64,000 nt of DNA from JBNKVT01 sp050299335 (lineage in GTDB: Bacteria; Pseudomonadota; Alphaproteobacteria; Rhodobacterales; Rhodobacteraceae): positions 33,629-97,628 of the forward strand of contig JBNKVT010000002.1 of the NCBI GenBank assembly GCA_050299335.1, in the 5' to 3' direction. Positions 61,306-64,000 of this stretch are shown one piece after another. The position numbers and the translations under genes are program-made. The notes beneath the pieces were generated by a model that was not told the DNA's origin, did no database searches, and worked only from the letters and a program-made list of their open reading frames with translations. Position 1 is the stretch's first letter, and each line of letters begins with the position of its first letter.

Positions 61306-63198
61306 ATGGGATATGCCGAGACCTATGCCGCCTGGCAGGCTGATCCGGAAGGCTTCTGGATGCAGGCTGCCGAAGCCGTGGACTGGACCGTGCGGCCCTC
61401 GGCAGCCCTCGACGCCGCCAACCCGCCCTTCTACCGCTGGTTCGCCGATGGCGAGATGAACACCTGTTACAATGCCATCGACCGGCATGTGGCGGCCGGG
61501 CATGGCGACCGGGCCGCGATCCTTTATGACAGCCCGGTGACCGGCGCGAAGGCGAGGATCAGCTATGCCGAACTCCTCGACAAGGTGGCACGCCTGGCCG
61601 GGGCGCTGGCGGCGCGGGGGGTCGGCAAGGGCGACCGGGTGATCGTCTATATGCCGATGGTCCCAGAGGCGCTGGTGGCGATGCTGGCCTGTGCGCGGAT
61701 CGGCGCCATCCATTCGGTGGTCTTCGGCGGGTTTGCCGCCAATGAACTGGCGCTGCGGATCGACGACGCCGCACCAAAGGCCATCCTCGCCGGTTCCTGC
61801 GGGATCGAGCCGGGGCGGGTGGTGGAATACAAACCGCTTCTCGATGCCGCTATCGACCAGGCGGCGCACAAGCCGGATTTCTGCCTGATCCTGCAGCGCG
61901 ACGAGGCGAGGGCGGCGCTGATCGCGGGGCGGGATGTGGACTGGCAAGAGGCGGTGTCCGCCGCCGATCCGGTGGATTGCGTCGCCGTCGGCGGGGCCGA
62001 TCCGCTCTATATCCTCTACACCTCCGGCACCACCGGCCAGCCCAAGGGGGTGATCCGGCCCAGCGGCGGCCATGCGGTGGCGCTGATCTGGACGATGAAG
62101 AACATCTACGACACCGGCCCCGGCGAGGTCTTCTGGGCCGCCTCCGATGTCGGCTGGGTCGTCGGGCATTCCTATATCTGCTACGCGCCGCTGCTGGTCG
62201 GCGCGACAACGGTGGTCTACGAGGGCAAGCCCGTTGGCACGCCCGATGCCGGGGCCTTCTGGCGGGTGATCTCGGAATACGGGGTCAAGACGCTCTTCAC
62301 CGCGCCGACGGCGTTTCGGGCGATCAAGCGTCAGGACCCGGACGGCGCGCTGATCGGTGACTACGACCTCGGCGGCTTCAAGGCCCTTTTCCTCGCCGGA
62401 GAACGAGCCGATCCCGAGACCATCCTCTGGGCAGAGGACAAGCTGGGCGTGCCGGTGATCGACCATTGGTGGCAGACCGAGACCGGCTATGCCATCGCCG
62501 CCAACCCGATGGGGCTGGAGCCGCTGCCGGTCAAGATCGGCTCTCCGACCGTGGCGATGCCGGGCTATGACGTGCAGATCCTCGGCGAGGACGGCAAACC
62601 GTTGGCCCCTGGCGAACTGGGGTCCATCGCGGTGAAACTGCCGCTGCCGCCGGGCACGCTGCCGGGTCTGTGGAACGCCGACGACCGCTTCGTGAAATCC
62701 TATCTCACCACCTTCCCGGGCTATTACGAGACCGGCGATGCCGGGATGATCGACGAAGACGGCTATCTCTATATCATGGCGCGCACCGATGACGTCATCA
62801 ATGTCGCCGGCCACCGCCTGTCCACGGGTGCCATGGAGGAAGTGCTGGCCGGGGTCCCGGATGTCGCCGAATGCGCGGTGATCGGGGTGAAGGACGCGCT
62901 GAAGGGCCAGGTTCCGATGGGGTTTCTTTGCGTCAATGCCGGAGCGACCCGCGATCCGGGCGAGATCGTCAAGGACGCCATCGCCCGCGTGCGCGACCAG
63001 ATCGGTCCGGTGGCAGCCTTCAAGCTGGCCTGTGTCGTCGAGCGGCTGCCGAAGACCCGCTCGGGCAAGATCCTGCGGGCAACGATGGCGAAGATCGCCG
63101 ACGGCGAGGAGTTCCGGATGCCCGCCACCATCGACGATCCGGCGATCCTTGACGAGATCCGCGAGGCGGTGCGGGGGATCGGCTATGCGCGGGACTGA
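61306..63198 (+). CDS. prpE: Propionate-CoA ligase (propionyl-CoA synthetase)
   Basis: 630 residues, ANL superfamily. N-terminal MGYAETYAAWQADPEGFW is typical of PrpE. The AMP-binding motif is YTSGTTGQPKGVIRPSGGH, followed by ASDVGWVVGHSYICYAPLL, WWQTETGY and YETGDAG. The catalytic/acetylatable Lys is in LPKTRSGKILRATM near residue 590. It activates propionate (or acetate, acrylate) to CoA thioesters. Start ATG at 61306 with GGAGGA upstream. The RES-domain gene follows 6 bp later. Confidence 0.94.
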   Translation: MGYAETYAAWQADPEGFWMQAAEAVDWTVRPSAALDAANPPFYRWFADGEMNTCYNAIDRHVAAGHGDRAAILYDSPVTGAKARISYAELLDKVARLAGALAARGVGKGDRVIVYMPMVPEALVAMLACARIGAIHSVVFGGFAANELALRIDDAAPKAILAGSCGIEPGRVVEYKPLLDAAIDQAAHKPDFCLILQRDEARAALIAGRDVDWQEAVSAADPVDCVAVGGADPLYILYTSGTTGQPKGVIRPSGGHAVALIWTMKNIYDTGPGEVFWAASDVGWVVGHSYICYAPLLVGATTVVYEGKPVGTPDAGAFWRVISEYGVKTLFTAPTAFRAIKRQDPDGALIGDYDLGGFKALFLAGERADPETILWAEDKLGVPVIDHWWQTETGYAIAANPMGLEPLPVKIGSPTVAMPGYDVQILGEDGKPLAPGELGSIAVKLPLPPGTLPGLWNADDRFVKSYLTTFPGYYETGDAGMIDEDGYLYIMARTDDVINVAGHRLSTGAMEEVLAGVPDVAECAVIGVKDALKGQVPMGFLCVNAGATRDPGEIVKDAIARVRDQIGPVAAFKLACVVERLPKTRSGKILRATMAKIADGEEFRMPATIDDPAILDEIREAVRGIGYARD

Positions 63199-63204
63199 CG
63201 GCGC

Positions 63205-63660
63205 GTGCGGGCGCTGACGTCCTTCGACGGCCCGGTCTGGCGGCGTCTGGATGCCGCCCTCGCGGACCACCCGGCGACCCCGGCACGCGCCCCTGTCGGC
63301 CGGTTCCACCATTCGGGCCAGATCGCGGCCTATGCCTCGCTCAGCGCCGAGGGCGCGGAAGTGGCGATCGCGCGCTATCTGGGCGACGGGCTTTGTCGGG
63401 TGCTGGCGCCGATGCGGCTGAGCGCCGCGCGTGTCGCCGATGTCCGGGGCGATCCGGACGCGTCGGTGGTCTGGCAGCATATGCAGGCCGAGGGGCGGGA
63501 TGCACCGACCTGGCGGTTCTCGGATGCGGCGCGCCGGGCGGGGGCGCAGGCGATGCTGTATTCCTCGCGCACGCGCCCTGAGCTGAGCCATGTCGTGGTC
63601 TTCGACCCCGCCTGCCTGAGCCTGGCCGGAATGCCCGTCCCCTGCAAGGGCGGTGCGTGA
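63205..63660 (+). CDS. RES-domain protein
   Basis: 151 residues from a GTG at 63205, six bases behind prpE. RRLDAALADHP, GRFHHSGQIAAYASLSAEGA and AMLYSSRTRPELSHVVVFDP match the RES family (named for its Arg, Glu and Ser), some members of which are NAD-degrading toxins. The usual Xre/DUF2384-type antitoxin gene is not next to it: upstream is prpE, downstream a repeat-rich non-coding stretch. It is either an orphan toxin-like protein or a RES protein with a metabolic role. Confidence 0.75.
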   Translation: MRALTSFDGPVWRRLDAALADHPATPARAPVGRFHHSGQIAAYASLSAEGAEVAIARYLGDGLCRVLAPMRLSAARVADVRGDPDASVVWQHMQAEGRDAPTWRFSDAARRAGAQAMLYSSRTRPELSHVVVFDPACLSLAGMPVPCKGGA

Positions 63661-63810
63661 AATCACGCAGCTTTCGGGGATCGTCCGAATATTTTCGCCC
63701 GTCCCGCAGGCGCTCCGGGACCCTCGCAATGCAGCGCCTGCCCCCGACCGCCACCAAACAAATCCGAAGCAACGGCCAGGAACGTCCCCCGGCTACGAGG
63801 CATGGGCAAG

Positions 63811-63925
63811 CGCATTTGGGTCCGCCTGTCTCGGGAAACCCGCCTTAGGTTCGGTTTCCCCATTCGAGCCAACCGCCAATCCCGCCCCAAATCCATAACC
63901 CCGCCGTCCCCATCCCTCCCCGCTC
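63811..63925 (-). repeat. 115-bp dispersed repeat (family R, copy B)
   Basis: Reverse complement of 33733-33847. Both run from GAGCGGGGAGGGATGGGGAC to GACCCAAATGCG with about six single-base differences and two one-base length changes. Confidence 0.75.
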
Positions 63926-63950
63926 ACCAGGGCTCCGCCCGCTCGCGGCT

Positions 63951-63973
63951 GAAACGCTCCACTGGAGCGTTTC
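63951..63973. repeat. Palindromic hairpin (family H, copy 2)
   Basis: GAAACGCTCCA (63951-63961) and TGGAGCGTTTC (63963-63973) pair perfectly around one base. Compared with 30827-30849, the sixth stem pair is C-G here and G-C there, so pairing is kept. Confidence 0.75.
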
Positions 63974-64000
63974 CGGGACGCCGCTCGCCCCCCGCACGGT

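Larger units (their letters stand above)
63661..64000. other. 340-bp repeat-rich end of the window
   Basis: Non-coding. It contains the 115-bp family R copy B (63811-63925), the palindromic hairpin H copy 2 (63951-63973), and at the very end (63983-64000) a piece matching family Q. No gene frame has coding character. Confidence 0.7.

Overview
The window is a chromosome segment of a GC-rich alphaproteobacterium, most probably of the order Rhodobacterales (Rhodobacter/Paracoccus/Roseobacter relatives). This is inferred from family-typical gene neighbourhoods (ruvC-ruvA-ruvB-ybgC, mreB-mreC-mreD-mrdA-rodA, a sox fragment, a FIST/hybrid-kinase/LuxR module) and from Rhodobacterales-style intergenic palindromes. 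No rRNA, tRNA, CRISPR array, prophage or replication origin was seen.

Layout. 1-3625 (+): 3' end of pth, then overlapping genes for a membrane-anchored HEXXH peptidase, a DUF2332 protein and an aldehyde dehydrogenase. 3688-4389 (-): a secreted DUF1223 protein. 4820-19994 (-): a 12-gene carbohydrate locus. In transcription order it holds a solute-binding protein, two permeases, an ATPase, a GH2 beta-mannosidase, a D-lyxose/mannose isomerase, a TIM-barrel epimerase, a Gfo/Idh dehydrogenase, an aldo/keto reductase, a GH43 beta-xylosidase, a second TIM-barrel epimerase and a second Gfo/Idh dehydrogenase. A LacI regulator (20382, +) is divergent, and two AACGTT-centred palindromes lie between them. 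One of these directly follows a good -35/-10 pair, so the whole locus looks like a single substrate-induced regulon.

21442-30786 is housekeeping: topA, a sulfotransferase-like/glycosyltransferase fusion, ybgC and ruvBAC, an orphan LuxR regulator and a small outer-membrane barrel. 30860-33231 (-) is an isolated soxY-soxZ-soxE-soxF cluster without soxXA, soxB or soxCD. After a 719-bp repeat-rich gap come asd and its terminator. 35069-40595 (-) holds a LuxR-type response regulator, a FIST sensor, a hybrid histidine kinase and two secreted proteins. A divergent nitrate/sulfonate-type ABC transporter follows (40881-43265, +).

43277-46532 is a likely acquired segment. A visibly AT-richer methyl-accepting chemotaxis gene and a dead IS630-type transposase lie between two direct copies of a ~95-bp element with terminal inverted repeats. 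46691-49846 holds a K+-channel-like protein, a DUF465 protein, a UspA protein with an FNR-like site upstream, and small genes. 50020-53931 holds a TauE-type permease, a gamma-glutamyltransferase, a DUF2161 nuclease-like protein and a frameshifted gene with a possible caspase-like His/Cys pair, behind which stand two striking tandem palindromes. 54420-61065 is the rod-shape operon followed by ghrA; prpE and a RES-domain gene close the window.

The most notable unexplained material is the repertoire of dispersed repeats (at least five families with two or three copies each), the glycoside locus with two paired dehydrogenase/TIM-barrel modules, and the frameshifted caspase-like gene.
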